This document shows positions 1-8,289 of a stretch of DNA of 18,193 nt, piece by piece. Each line of letters opens with the position of its first letter. The stretch's first letter is position 1. The notes beneath the pieces were generated by a model that did no database searches, was not told where the DNA came from, and saw nothing but the letters and a program-made list of their open reading frames with translations. The stretch spans positions 1 through 18,193 of the forward strand of contig DASZMX010000153.1 in assembly GCA_035551475.1 (NCBI GenBank). The letters are read 5' to 3'. The DNA comes from DASZMX01 sp035551475. GTDB lineage: Bacteria; Verrucomicrobiota; Verrucomicrobiia; Limisphaerales; Palsa-1400. A program made the position numbers and the translations under genes.

Positions 1-3000
1 GCCGTTTCTATGATGTAATGAATATCCGCCGGCGCCGGGTGCGGGCGGCGGAAACTGACGGCCCATTGGCCGTTCGTCACGACCGCCGTGAGCGGATTGG
101 GGCTCGCAGCCAGGGGATCGGAGGCGAAGGCGTATTCCACCAGGTTGGGCAGGCCGTCGTGGTCCGGGTCCGCGCCATCGGCCGCGCTGCCGGCATTCAG
201 AGTTCGCCCAAAATTAGTTTGACGCCATAAATCCACCGGCGCCAGGCCGGTGGTCGCGCCCACGGCATCGCTGGCGGGCGCGGCGCCGGCGGCGTTCGTC
301 GCCACGACCCGGTAATAATAGGCCGTCTGCGACGTCGCGGAATAATCCGTGAAATCCGACGCCCCGGCTCCCGCCGTTCCTGCGAGGAGGTAGGGCCCGC
401 CCGGACTCGTCGCGCGCCAGATTTCAAAGCCGGTTTCGTTGCCCGCGTTGTTGGTCCAGTTAATCGTCACTTGCGACCACGTCAGCCAGCTCACCGAGAG
501 GAAGGAAACCGGAGCCGGCAAAGCCGCCGACACATTGAGCGTCACGGGGAATGATTCGGCGGGCAAATTGGCATCGCTCGTATTGACATTGAGCGTGGCG
601 GAATAAGACCCTGGCGCCAGCCCCACAGTGTTGAACGAAATCGGCAGCTCCGCGCCGCTCCCGCCAGGGATCAAGCCCGCGGTCGGCGCGGTTTGCAGCC
701 AGAGGGCGGGCGAAATCAAAATCGCGAGGTTTGTTTTCAAGGCCGTGGCGACCGTCAATCCCGCATTCGCCGCGGCATTTTGGACGCCCACCGTCACGCT
801 CGTTTGGCCGCCGATGCTTTGATATTGCAGCACGATTTCGCCGGAGCTTTTCAGGATGATCTGCCCGGTCAACGCGCCGCCGCCGGTCACCGGCGACATC
901 CCCTGGAACTGCACCGTGAAGGTTTGCGCGATCGGATCCTGCGCCGCATAAATATGACTGTTCGCGGCGACTTTCATATCGCACCAATACCACGCCACAC
1001 AATTGCTCGGCGCCGCGGCGCTGGGAAACGTTTTGGCTGCGGAAGTGTCGCCGGCAAACGGGCTGAAGGTGATGAAACCGTTCGGCGAAACATAAATTTG
1101 CGAAAACATTCCCGGCGTTTGGCCGCCGTTAAAAAACGGAAAGTTGAATCCCAGGTTCATCGGGCCGGCGATGCCTTCGTCCTTCGCCGTCTTGCCCGTC
1201 AAGGCCGCCAAATTCGTGCCCAAATCCACGCCGGTTCCTGAAATATCTTTCCACGCATACCACGGCCCGCCGACTGTTTGCGAGGTGACGGCTTGATAAA
1301 CCACCGGCGACACGCCGGTGACGGAGAGGTTGTAGGCCAGCGGCAATCCGCCGCTGTTGGTGATCGTCAGCGGCAACGACTCGGGCGGCGCGTTGGCGCC
1401 GAGTGTTTCGGTGAGGGTCGGAGCCGTGACACTCGCTTGCGGCGGATGCCCGGCCCATAACGCCGCCGATCTCAAAATAGAAGGAGTGGAGAGCGTGACA
1501 TCCGCGCCGCCGGCCACCGTGAAGGAAATATTGCTCAAGACTCCGCCCGACGCCGGATCCCACCACACGCCCGTGTAGTCGCCATTCTCCAACCCGCTCA
1601 ACGTGGCTTGCGCGGACACCGCCGCGCTGGCGTTGGGCAGGTAAATATTCGTGCGATGCCACAGCCACAACGCCGCGAAACCGGGATCAGAAACTTCATA
1701 CGCGCCAACGATTGGGACGTACGGATTCAGCGTGATGTTTCCGATCACCAGCCAATCCAAGCCGGCGTTGGTCAGCACGAGCGTGTGCGGGCCCGGCGTC
1801 ACGTTCATCGTCAAGACAAAATTGGTGTAGGTATCGCTGCTCGCGCTCGGAAAATCGACATTGGTCGTTTGCGCATCCAGTTGCACCGTCAGGCTGGAAC
1901 CGCTCGAGGCGGTCTCCACCACCTGCACCGAAACCGTGCCCGCCTGTGGGAAATTCACCAGGAACGTGTAGCCGTTCGGCGTCATGTTTTTGTGGTACAC
2001 CCCTTGCAAATAGCTCGGCAAACTCGCGATCCCTGCCGGCACGGTCTGGCCGATGGTGAAGACGCTTTGCGAGGCGAAATTATAACCGCCACCCGGGCTG
2101 ATTTGCAGCGGGCCGTCCTGCGAAGAGAGAATCGCCGGCTGGCTTTTGGCGAGCGCCGGATGGCTGCCCAGCCCTGACCGCGCCGCGAAATCCGCCGCGG
2201 AGCGCATCGGGATATAATCCGAATTCGTGTCAATCACATCCCAATACCAGATTTGCTCCCCGCCGGATTGGGCCGCCATCAGCCCCGCAAAAGCTGTCGG
2301 CGTCTCGCCCAGATGCGGCGTGAAATCCAGCCCGCATTCCGCGCCGAACACCGGGGCGACGGGCTGCGCGCCGCTGATCGTCGGCGCGTCGCGAATGCTG
2401 CTGATGTAGTCGTTCGGATAATCGTGATGCGTGTAATAATCCGTGGCATCCCAGATCGGCTCCGTGAGATCGGAGCTGCTGGTGATGAGATGATGATACG
2501 CATCCTGCGCGCGCAAAAACGCCGCCATTTGATTGTGCCAGCTTTCCACGAGATTCCATTTGCCGGCTTGCGCGGCGTCCGTGAATTGCACTTCATTGAA
2601 CAACTCCCACGCCATGACGGCGGGAGAATAGCCCCAGCGCGCCACGGCGTAGCGCAGCTTGCGCTGCGTGTAGGCCAGCGCGGTGGCGTTGGTGAAAAAT
2701 TGCGTCGCATCAGAGAGGAAACCGCCATTGGCCACATTGTAGGGATTGGACGGCCATTCAGGATCGACCGTGGAGGAATACTGGCCGTGATGCTGCAAGG
2801 TCATTTGAAATTGCACGCCGGCCTGCTCCGCGGCGGCCACGATGCCGTCCCATTTTTGCGCCACCGTCAGATTCAGTTTTCCCAACGGCGCGCCCGCGGT
2901 GATGGGCCAATCGAGGTTCTTGCCGTCCCAATCGTTCATCCAAATGCGCGACCAATTTTCGCGCGAGCCGCCCATTTTCGCCAAAATGGATGCAACGGTG

Positions 3001-3449
3001 CGCGTGCTGTTAATGTCCCAGGCGTTGTCGTGGCCGAAGGGAAAATAGCTGCGCCCATCGCTCGTCATAAAACGGGTGGGATGAGCCGGATCAACGCGCA
3101 CGAAACCCCGCGCAGTCGGCGGCCCAGCGACCTGCCAAAATCCCGGCTGCAAATTTCCCACGGCGAGCGTTTGCCCATTGAGCGTGATGCCTCGCACCGT
3201 GTAAACGCCCGTCATGGTCGGGGTGTGGCGGACGCGCCACGTCGTCCCGCCGTCGAAGAAAGCGGGCAGGCTGAGAGTTGTGCCGTCAGGTTGCCCCACG
3301 GTCACGCGAATGTCAGCCACCGTGTAGTCAAAAGGATTGATCGCGCCGAGCGAGCCGACGGTGAACGACGCCTCCAGCTTCGGGTAGGTGGGTTGGCCAA
3401 AAGCGAAATGAGACCAGAGCAAAGCAATGAGGAAGAGCCGCCTTTTCAT
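1..3449 (-). CDS. Secreted multi-domain DUF5060/GH5-like glycoside hydrolase, 3' end cut by window edge
   Basis: The frame is open for 1149 codons from ATG 3449 to the left edge with no stop, so the C-terminus is missing. Residues 1-19 form a signal peptide ending in FAFGQ. Residues 25-90 match the DUF5060 Ig-like domain that precedes many cellulase-like TIM barrels (PFDYTVADIRVTV, PAFFDGG, TGVYTV). The barrel lies at about 115-460. WELFNE places the likely acid/base at E286, and FGAECG the likely nucleophile at E371. A CBM-like beta-sandwich follows (about 515-585), then a choice-of-anchor beta domain (about 725-865), a fibronectin type III domain (about 975-1065) and, near the edge, the DPDHDGLPN module frequent at the ends of Verrucomicrobiota exoproteins. 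It is therefore probably an exported polysaccharide-degrading enzyme. Substrate cannot be read from sequence. The family assignment is my recognition of motifs. The gene is divergent from the flavoprotein gene at 3541, with 91 bp between them. Confidence 0.88.
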   Translation of the reverse strand, partial: MKRRLFLIALLWSHFAFGQPTYPKLEASFTVGSLGAINPFDYTVADIRVTVGQPDGTTLSLPAFFDGGTTWRVRHTPTMTGVYTVRGITLNGQTLAVGNLQPGFWQVAGPPTARGFVRVDPAHPTRFMTSDGRSYFPFGHDNAWDINSTRTVASILAKMGGSRENWSRIWMNDWDGKNLDWPITAGAPLGKLNLTVAQKWDGIVAAAEQAGVQFQMTLQHHGQYSSTVDPEWPSNPYNVANGGFLSDATQFFTNATALAYTQRKLRYAVARWGYSPAVMAWELFNEVQFTDAAQAGKWNLVESWHNQMAAFLRAQDAYHHLITSSSDLTEPIWDATDYYTHHDYPNDYISSIRDAPTISGAQPVAPVFGAECGLDFTPHLGETPTAFAGLMAAQSGGEQIWYWDVIDTNSDYIPMRSAADFAARSGLGSHPALAKSQPAILSSQDGPLQISPGGGYNFASQSVFTIGQTVPAGIASLPSYLQGVYHKNMTPNGYTFLVNFPQAGTVSVQVVETASSGSSLTVQLDAQTTNVDFPSASSDTYTNFVLTMNVTPGPHTLVLTNAGLDWLVIGNITLNPYVPIVGAYEVSDPGFAALWLWHRTNIYLPNASAAVSAQATLSGLENGDYTGVWWDPASGGVLSNISFTVAGGADVTLSTPSILRSAALWAGHPPQASVTAPTLTETLGANAPPESLPLTITNSGGLPLAYNLSVTGVSPVVYQAVTSQTVGGPWYAWKDISGTGVDLGTNLAALTGKTAKDEGIAGPMNLGFNFPFFNGGQTPGMFSQIYVSPNGFITFSPFAGDTSAAKTFPSAAAPSNCVAWYWCDMKVAANSHIYAAQDPIAQTFTVQFQGMSPVTGGGALTGQIILKSSGEIVLQYQSIGGQTSVTVGVQNAAANAGLTVATALKTNLAILISPALWLQTAPTAGLIPGGSGAELPISFNTVGLAPGSYSATLNVNTSDANLPAESFPVTLNVSAALPAPVSFLSVSWLTWSQVTINWTNNAGNETGFEIWRATSPGGPYLLAGTAGAGASDFTDYSATSQTAYYYRVVATNAAGAAPASDAVGATTGLAPVDLWRQTNFGRTLNAGSAADGADPDHDGLPNLVEYAFASDPLAASPNPLTAVVTNGQWAVSFRRPHPAPADIHYIIET

Positions 3450-3540
3450 GTTTTGTGATTCGTCACTATGCCTTTGCTTCGCGGGCCGCGCAAACCATAT
3501 CGGGGTTGCTTCACGCGAAGGCTTTGGCTAAGACTCACTC

Positions 3541-4095
3541 ATGATCGTCATTATCAGCGGCACCAACCGACCGGGCAGCAACACCCGCAAAGTCACCGCG
3601 CGAGTGGAGAGCATTTATCAGGCCCTGGGCGTGCCTTATACGCTGCTCGACCTGGCGGATTTGCCGCCGGAAATCCTTTCGCCCGCCGCCTATGCGGAGA
3701 AGCCGCCGAAATTCGCCAAATTCACCGACGCCATCCTGGCCTCAGAAGGCGTGGTGATCGTGACGCCTGAATACAACGGCGGCTTGCCGGGCATCCTCAA
3801 GTATTTTATTGACATGCTGCCATTCCCGGAAAGTTTCGAGCAGCGGCCGGTGTGTTTTGTCGGCCTGGCGGCGGGCATCTGGGGCGCATTGCGGCCAGTG
3901 GAGCAATTGCAGGCTATCTTCGCCTATCGTAACGCCTACATTTATCCCGAGCGCGTGTTCATGCCAGGCATCGGGCGGCTGCTCGAAGCCTCTGGCCAGC
4001 TTAATAATCCCGAGATCGTCGGCCGACTGGAAAAACAGGCGGCCGGTTTTGTGCGCTTCGTGGAAAGCCTCCGCGGCAAGAAGCTCAAGGTGTAA
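3541..4095 (+). CDS. NADPH-dependent FMN reductase family flavoprotein
   Basis: This 184-residue protein has the flavodoxin-like fold of the NADPH-dependent FMN reductase/quinone reductase family (SsuE, ChrR, AzoR-like relatives). It starts with a beta strand and the FMN-phosphate loop SGTNRPGSNT (residues 6-15). The family signature PEYNGGLPG followed by ILKYFID lies at 76-91. Such enzymes are cytosolic and reduce free or bound FMN, quinones or other acceptors with NAD(P)H. The physiological substrate is not predictable here. The length is normal for the family. ATG 3541 begins right at the first strand, so it is almost certainly the start, although no convincing Shine-Dalgarno precedes it. 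The zinc-finger gene begins 31 bp after its stop on the same strand, so they may be co-transcribed. Confidence 0.9.
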   Translation: MIVIISGTNRPGSNTRKVTARVESIYQALGVPYTLLDLADLPPEILSPAAYAEKPPKFAKFTDAILASEGVVIVTPEYNGGLPGILKYFIDMLPFPESFEQRPVCFVGLAAGIWGALRPVEQLQAIFAYRNAYIYPERVFMPGIGRLLEASGQLNNPEIVGRLEKQAAGFVRFVESLRGKKLKV

Positions 4096-4126
4096 GGTAT
4101 CGGGCTGTCTCCGCGACTGATTAGCG

Positions 4127-4477
4127 ATGAATTGTTTCAAGCATCCCGTCGCCGCCGTGGGGGTCTGCGCCTATTGCGGACGCGGACTATGCAGCGCCTG
4201 CGCCCCGGATGCTGCGCGGCTGGTTTGCTCCCCGGCCTGCGAGGCCGCGCTCACCCGCGACGGGCAAGCCATGCAGATGATCCTGCAAAAAAGCGTCCAA
4301 AGCCTGCGGGCCAGCGCCTTCTATTGTTATCTGTGCGGCGGACTCTCCGCCGGCGCCGCGGTCGCCGCCTATTTCATGCTGCCTTCGCCCTTTCTAATTT
4401 ACTTTACAGGCGCCTGCGCCGTGGCCTTGATTTCCTCCGGCGTCTGGTACGGCCGCGTGGCCAAGCGGCAAGGTTAA
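4127..4477 (+). CDS. Small B-box-like zinc-finger membrane protein
   Basis: This 116-residue protein opens with a Cys/His cluster: C3, H6, C14, C17, C22, C25, C34 and C38. The pattern suits a two-zinc B-box-like finger of the kind seen at the N-terminus of many small bacterial membrane proteins. After a short helical linker come two hydrophobic stretches (about residues 62-80 and 84-103) likely to be membrane helices, then a basic tail (GRVAKRQG). Seen directly: the cysteines and the two hydrophobic segments. Inferred: a membrane-anchored protein with a zinc domain exposed in the cytoplasm. The function is unknown. It follows the FMN-reductase gene by 31 bp and converges with the 4544 gene. 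Confidence 0.8.
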   Translation: MNCFKHPVAAVGVCAYCGRGLCSACAPDAARLVCSPACEAALTRDGQAMQMILQKSVQSLRASAFYCYLCGGLSAGAAVAAYFMLPSPFLIYFTGACAVALISSGVWYGRVAKRQG

Positions 4478-4478
4478 G

Positions 4479-4490
4479 TCCGGCGCCGGA
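4479..4490. terminator. 12-base perfect palindrome in a convergent gap (weak terminator candidate)
   Basis: The sequence TCCGGCGCCGGA is self-complementary. It begins two bases after the stop of the zinc-finger gene, in the 66-bp gap between converging genes. There is no run of T on either side, so a role in termination is only a possibility. The rest of the gap shows nothing clear. Confidence 0.25.
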
Positions 4491-4543
4491 TCGTTTCGAG
4501 AAACCCGGTAGAACAGTTCGCGATCGGCTGGATCAGCGACGCG

Positions 4544-5398
4544 CTAGCCGCCCTTGGTGTCTTCCGACCCACGCACATAGCTCTGCGGCTGCAAATAGCG
4601 CCACGGCAAAAAGTGGCCGTCAGGGAGGGGCTCCGCCGACACCTGCGCCGCGTAGAGCTGGGCTTCGAGTGAATTTTGGGCGGAAACCCTTTTGATTCTG
4701 CGCGGCCATGGCAAGGGAAGATCGCTGGAGGGCTCGTACTCCAACTCGATGCGATACGGCAGGTCGTCCAAAATGATCTGGGTCACGGCGCCGTCCGACT
4801 GGCGCACGAGGCGACCGCGCAAACCTTGCGCCATTTTGGCTTCGTGCCGGGCCTCGTATTCCGCCAACTTCTGCGCTTCGCGACGGCGGCGGTCTGGAAT
4901 TTCCTCACCGGGCTTTCCCAGCCGAATTGAAATGTTCTTGAGCCGAGATTTGGCGTTGTCTGCCAAGGCCGCCGTGAAATGATCGCCATTCCATTGAAAA
5001 GTCCCTGGCTGCGCGTCGGTCAGTCCGAGCATGAGACAGAAATGAACCGGCGCCAGGCGTGCGCGGAAGGCATTCTCCAGCGTGGTGTTGGCCGCCGCTC
5101 TGTCACGCAGCAGGAAAAGCGGATGGTTATAATAAAAATCCGTGTCCGACGTGCGGGCGACGGCGGCGGGGGCGGTGAGCTGGCGGAGGTCAAGCGGCGT
5201 CGCTGGGGCTGCCAGCGCCGCCGCGGCCGTCGGCGCTTCGATCAGCAGAAAACGGCCTGCGGAAACCGCCGCGGTATAAAAATGAAGGCGGCGTTCCTGC
5301 GGCAGGTCCGGCGAACGGGTGGCATGCGTTATTTCGTATCCTATGACGAAGCGCGCCAGAGGCGGCGGCGCCGTCAGGAGATCGCGGAGATCACGCAT
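4544..5398 (-). CDS. Hypothetical protein downstream of the GH51 gene
   Basis: I do not recognise this 284-residue protein. The frame stays open back to 5575, inside the end of the GH51 gene, but the segment before ATG 5398 is mostly the shadow of that gene. ATG 5398 is the first ATG after the GH51 stop and has a purine-rich AAAGAGG close upstream, leaving a 49-bp gap. No signal peptide is seen. The middle has a charged, probably helical stretch rich in Arg, Glu and Lys (about residues 160-200). The C-terminal third reads like alternating beta strands (IILDDLPYRIELEYEP), faintly reminiscent of LolA-type half-barrel proteins, but this is not enough for a call. It may be co-transcribed with GH51, though the absence of a signal peptide argues against a shared extracellular role. 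Confidence 0.7.
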   Translation of the reverse strand: MRDLRDLLTAPPPLARFVIGYEITHATRSPDLPQERRLHFYTAAVSAGRFLLIEAPTAAAALAAPATPLDLRQLTAPAAVARTSDTDFYYNHPLFLLRDRAAANTTLENAFRARLAPVHFCLMLGLTDAQPGTFQWNGDHFTAALADNAKSRLKNISIRLGKPGEEIPDRRRREAQKLAEYEARHEAKMAQGLRGRLVRQSDGAVTQIILDDLPYRIELEYEPSSDLPLPWPRRIKRVSAQNSLEAQLYAAQVSAEPLPDGHFLPWRYLQPQSYVRGSEDTKGG

Positions 5399-5447
5399 GA
5401 CCTCTTTATGCCATTGCGCCCGATTTTGCGCCAGCCGCGAACGCTGA

Positions 5448-7406
5448 TCATCGGGTCTTGAGCTGCAAGATCGTGATGGAGTAAGGCGGCAGCGTGTAGG
5501 CAAACGTTGGCTTGAGACCCGCCAAGGGCGTGGCGACGGGATGGATCGCCTCCCGGTTGTCAATTGAATTGGCATTCTCCAGCGCCGTGCCGGCGAGCGT
5601 TAAGGCCGTGCCCGCGGGATCGACGGCGAGGCCTTGGAGCGCGATCGACAAGGGCTGGGCCTCGGCGTGAGGGTTGACGAGCTTGAGGAATACTTCACCG
5701 GTCTGGCGGTTCTTCGTGGCGCTGTACGAAAAAGCCGGGTCGTTGGCTGCGCCCTTGAGGATCGCGTCGCCATGATGGGCGCTGAACATCTGGATGGCGT
5801 AATAACTGGGCGAGCCGTAGGAGTTCAAGGCGTCGTAGCCAATCAGATTGGGGCGCCACTGGCGCGCGCCGGGGTTCACATTCACGAACAGCGGCGCATA
5901 ACATTCCATGACGATGAGATCGGAGTTGCGCTCCATTCCGGCCATCCACGCGGCGTCGGCGAGGGCGGCTTTCAAGACCGGCGTGGGCGGAAGCTTTCGC
6001 GAGGGGCTTTCCCAGGGCTTGGTGTCTTCGTAGGCGGCCCATTCGCCCACAAAAATTTCCGGGCCATGGCGGTCATACGCTTCAAACTTCGTGGGCGAGA
6101 CCCGCTCGAATGTCGCGGCGGAGTCATAATAATGCTCGTCCAAAACCTCGGGATGCCGGCTATGCACACGTTGCTCGACGGCGTGTTCCGTCCCGACGGT
6201 GGAAATGCATTTCAGGTGTGGATACTTGGCCTTGATGGCGTCGTAAAATTGCGCGAAACGCGCGTCGTAACTCCCGGATTTGTCAAACCAATCTTCGTTG
6301 CCAATTTCCACGTAAGTGAGCGGGAACGGCGCGCGATGACCGTCCTTGGCGCGGGCGCGGCCCCATTTGGCGCTGGAGTCGCCCGTGACGTATTCGATTT
6401 CATCCAGCGCGTCCTGCACGTAAGGTTCCAGCGCCGGCCCGGCGTCGATGTGATGGCCCTTCAAATTGTAACCGGCATACACGGCCAGCACGGGTTGCAT
6501 GTGCAAATCTTCGCACCATTCCAGGAATTCCAGCAGGCCCAGACCGTCGCTGGAGCGATAGCCCCACGGACATTGATGGCCGGGGCGATGATCCAGCGGG
6601 CCGACCGTCTTTTTCCAGTCGAAGCGCGTTTCCACCGTGTCGCCCTCGACGTAATTGCCGCCCGGGAAACGCAGGAAGCTGGGCTTCATGTCCGCCAGCT
6701 TTTGCATGATGTCAATCCGATTGCCATTGGGCCGGTCATGCCACGTCGGCGGAAAAAGCGAGACGAGATCGAACCAAATGGCTCCCGGCTTGTGCACGGC
6801 CAGGACCAGGCGCGCATCGGTGGTCGGCGCGGTGTCGCCGGTTTGCAAGGTGACGGCATACGATTTCCACCCGGCTCCGATGTGCGCGACTTTGCCCTCG
6901 GCATACAACGTCAACCCGTCGCGGCTTTCGAGGGAAACTGTGACCGGGCCGGTGAAGCCATCGGCGGCCCGCGCGAAAAAGGAAGCGTGATATTTGGTAT
7001 GCGGCCGAATGGGCATGCCCCAATAGCCCTCATTGGCCACGCCCGCGCGGCTTTCATCGGACACGGTGACGGCATCCAAACGCAAGCCGTTGGTCAAAAC
7101 ATCGTTGAGCCCCTCACCGTGGGCCAGGCGCATCGTGGCCACGGCGCCCGTCCCTTGCACCAGCGACCAATGCACCGGCGTGGAATCGTTGTCGAGGAAA
7201 GACCGGTTCTGCACCAATTCGGCGTACAATCCGCCGTCATACGAATGATTAATCTCCTCGGTCATCAACCCGTAATGCAACGGGCTGACCGAGCCGGTAA
7301 TTTGATTGACATCGATAGTGAGCTGCAGATCAGCCGCAGGCAATGGCACGGCGGCCATGAGCATAGCGGCGGCGGACGCGAGGACGAAAGATAAGCGCGT
7401 TTTCAT
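5448..7406 (-). CDS. Secreted GH51 alpha-L-arabinofuranosidase
   Basis: This 652-residue protein has a signal peptide (about residues 1-25, ending PLPAAD). Next come the HYGLMTEEINHSYDGGLYAE-type opening of the family and a CBM4/9-like beta-sandwich (about 65-220). The GH51 TIM barrel carries YVEIGNEDWF with the acid/base at E371 and FVGEWAAYE with the nucleophile at E455. A C-terminal beta domain ends in SITILQLKTR. Length and order match the longer plant/Bacteroides-type GH51 arabinofuranosidases. The expected reaction is retaining hydrolysis of terminal non-reducing alpha-L-arabinofuranosides from arabinan, arabinoxylan or arabinogalactan, outside the cytoplasm. The start ATG 7406 is fixed by the signal peptide. 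It lies 52 bp downstream of rsmA on the same strand, so read-through from the housekeeping operon is possible. Confidence 0.93.
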   Translation of the reverse strand: MKTRLSFVLASAAAMLMAAVPLPAADLQLTIDVNQITGSVSPLHYGLMTEEINHSYDGGLYAELVQNRSFLDNDSTPVHWSLVQGTGAVATMRLAHGEGLNDVLTNGLRLDAVTVSDESRAGVANEGYWGMPIRPHTKYHASFFARAADGFTGPVTVSLESRDGLTLYAEGKVAHIGAGWKSYAVTLQTGDTAPTTDARLVLAVHKPGAIWFDLVSLFPPTWHDRPNGNRIDIMQKLADMKPSFLRFPGGNYVEGDTVETRFDWKKTVGPLDHRPGHQCPWGYRSSDGLGLLEFLEWCEDLHMQPVLAVYAGYNLKGHHIDAGPALEPYVQDALDEIEYVTGDSSAKWGRARAKDGHRAPFPLTYVEIGNEDWFDKSGSYDARFAQFYDAIKAKYPHLKCISTVGTEHAVEQRVHSRHPEVLDEHYYDSAATFERVSPTKFEAYDRHGPEIFVGEWAAYEDTKPWESPSRKLPPTPVLKAALADAAWMAGMERNSDLIVMECYAPLFVNVNPGARQWRPNLIGYDALNSYGSPSYYAIQMFSAHHGDAILKGAANDPAFSYSATKNRQTGEVFLKLVNPHAEAQPLSIALQGLAVDPAGTALTLAGTALENANSIDNREAIHPVATPLAGLKPTFAYTLPPYSITILQLKTR

Positions 7407-7458
7407 TGACAGTGTTGAGCCGGAGCCTATGCGGACGGCTGCCGAAGGGCAATCGCAA

Positions 7459-8289
7459 TTACGCGGCGGCGACGGTCAAGGCGCGGGTCAATTCCACGAA
7501 TTGCGCGAGCGAGACTTTCTCCGCGCGGATTTGCGGCGAAAGCCCGAGCTGGGCAAAGGCGGCGGCGAGACGCGGTTCCGGCCAATCGCCTTTCAAGAGT
7601 TTGAACATCATTTTGCGCCGCTGCGAAAAACCGCGTTTGACGACTTTTTTGAAGGCGCCCTGAGACGCAGGCGGCAGCAGCGGCTCCGGCCGGCGCAAGA
7701 GCGTGAGGCACGCGGAATCGATGTCGGGCTCCGGGAAAAAACAGGTTCGCGGGATGCGGAACCAGCCACGCGACTCGTAGCGCAGACCCAGCAGCAAGCC
7801 GAGCACGCCATAATGCTCCGTGTCCGGCGCCGCATCGATGCGCTGGGCCACTTCCAATTGCAACGTCGTGACCATTCGATCGGGCGGTTCCGCCGCTTCG
7901 GCTAATTCCACCAGGAGCGGCGAGGCTACTGAGTAGGGAAGGTTCGCCACCAATTTCCAGCCCGCCCAATGCCGGTGTTCCCGAACATATTGCAAGCCGT
8001 CGCCGTGCTCCAGGCGCACGGTCGGCGCCGCCGCAAATTTTTCGCGCAGAAACTCCATGAGACGCGCGTCGAGTTCGAGGGCCAAAACTTCGCCCGCATC
8101 GCGCGCGAGCAGCGCCGTCAGCGGCCCAAGCCCGGGGCCCACTTCGAGGATTTTGTCCGTCGTCTGAATTTCGGCGGCGGCGGCGATGCGCTCCAGTTGG
8201 TTTTGATCGTGCAAAAAATTCTGCCCGAGCGATTTGGTCAAACGCACTTGATGCGCGTTGAGCCATTGTTTCATTTCCGACAATTTCAT
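7459..8289 (-). CDS. rsmA: 16S rRNA (adenine1518/1519-N6)-dimethyltransferase RsmA (KsgA)
   Basis: This 276-residue, full-length KsgA/RsmA dimethylates two adjacent adenosines in the 3'-terminal hairpin of 16S rRNA during 30S maturation. Visible motifs are the N-terminal KSLGQNFL (19-26), the SAM-binding EVGPGLG (49-55), the acidic loop after it (LALELD) and the catalytic NLPY (116-119). The C-terminal helical domain carries the FFPEPDIDSA and SQRRKMMFK stretches typical of the family. Its ATG overlaps the TGA of the upstream aminotransferase gene (ATGA, 8286-8289), a sign of translational coupling. A second ATG at codon 6 is possible but lacks that coupling. Confidence 0.96.
   Translation of the reverse strand: MKLSEMKQWLNAHQVRLTKSLGQNFLHDQNQLERIAAAAEIQTTDKILEVGPGLGPLTALLARDAGEVLALELDARLMEFLREKFAAAPTVRLEHGDGLQYVREHRHWAGWKLVANLPYSVASPLLVELAEAAEPPDRMVTTLQLEVAQRIDAAPDTEHYGVLGLLLGLRYESRGWFRIPRTCFFPEPDIDSACLTLLRRPEPLLPPASQGAFKKVVKRGFSQRRKMMFKLLKGDWPEPRLAAAFAQLGLSPQIRAEKVSLAQFVELTRALTVAAA

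Noticed and set aside
2253..3458. A 401-codon plus-strand frame opposite the GH5-like gene
   Set aside because: Antisense shadow. The minus strand carries the signal peptide, DUF5060 and barrel motifs over the same bases.
3450..3540. Promoters for the divergent GH5-like and FMN-reductase genes
   Set aside because: Only weak matches were found (for example TTGCGC and CATAGT on the minus strand), so no site is called, although a promoter must lie nearby.
5634..7394. A 586-codon open frame on the plus strand opposite GH51
   Set aside because: It is the antisense shadow of a well-supported enzyme with full catalytic motifs. Its product is Arg/Gly/His-rich with no domain, as expected in GC-rich DNA.
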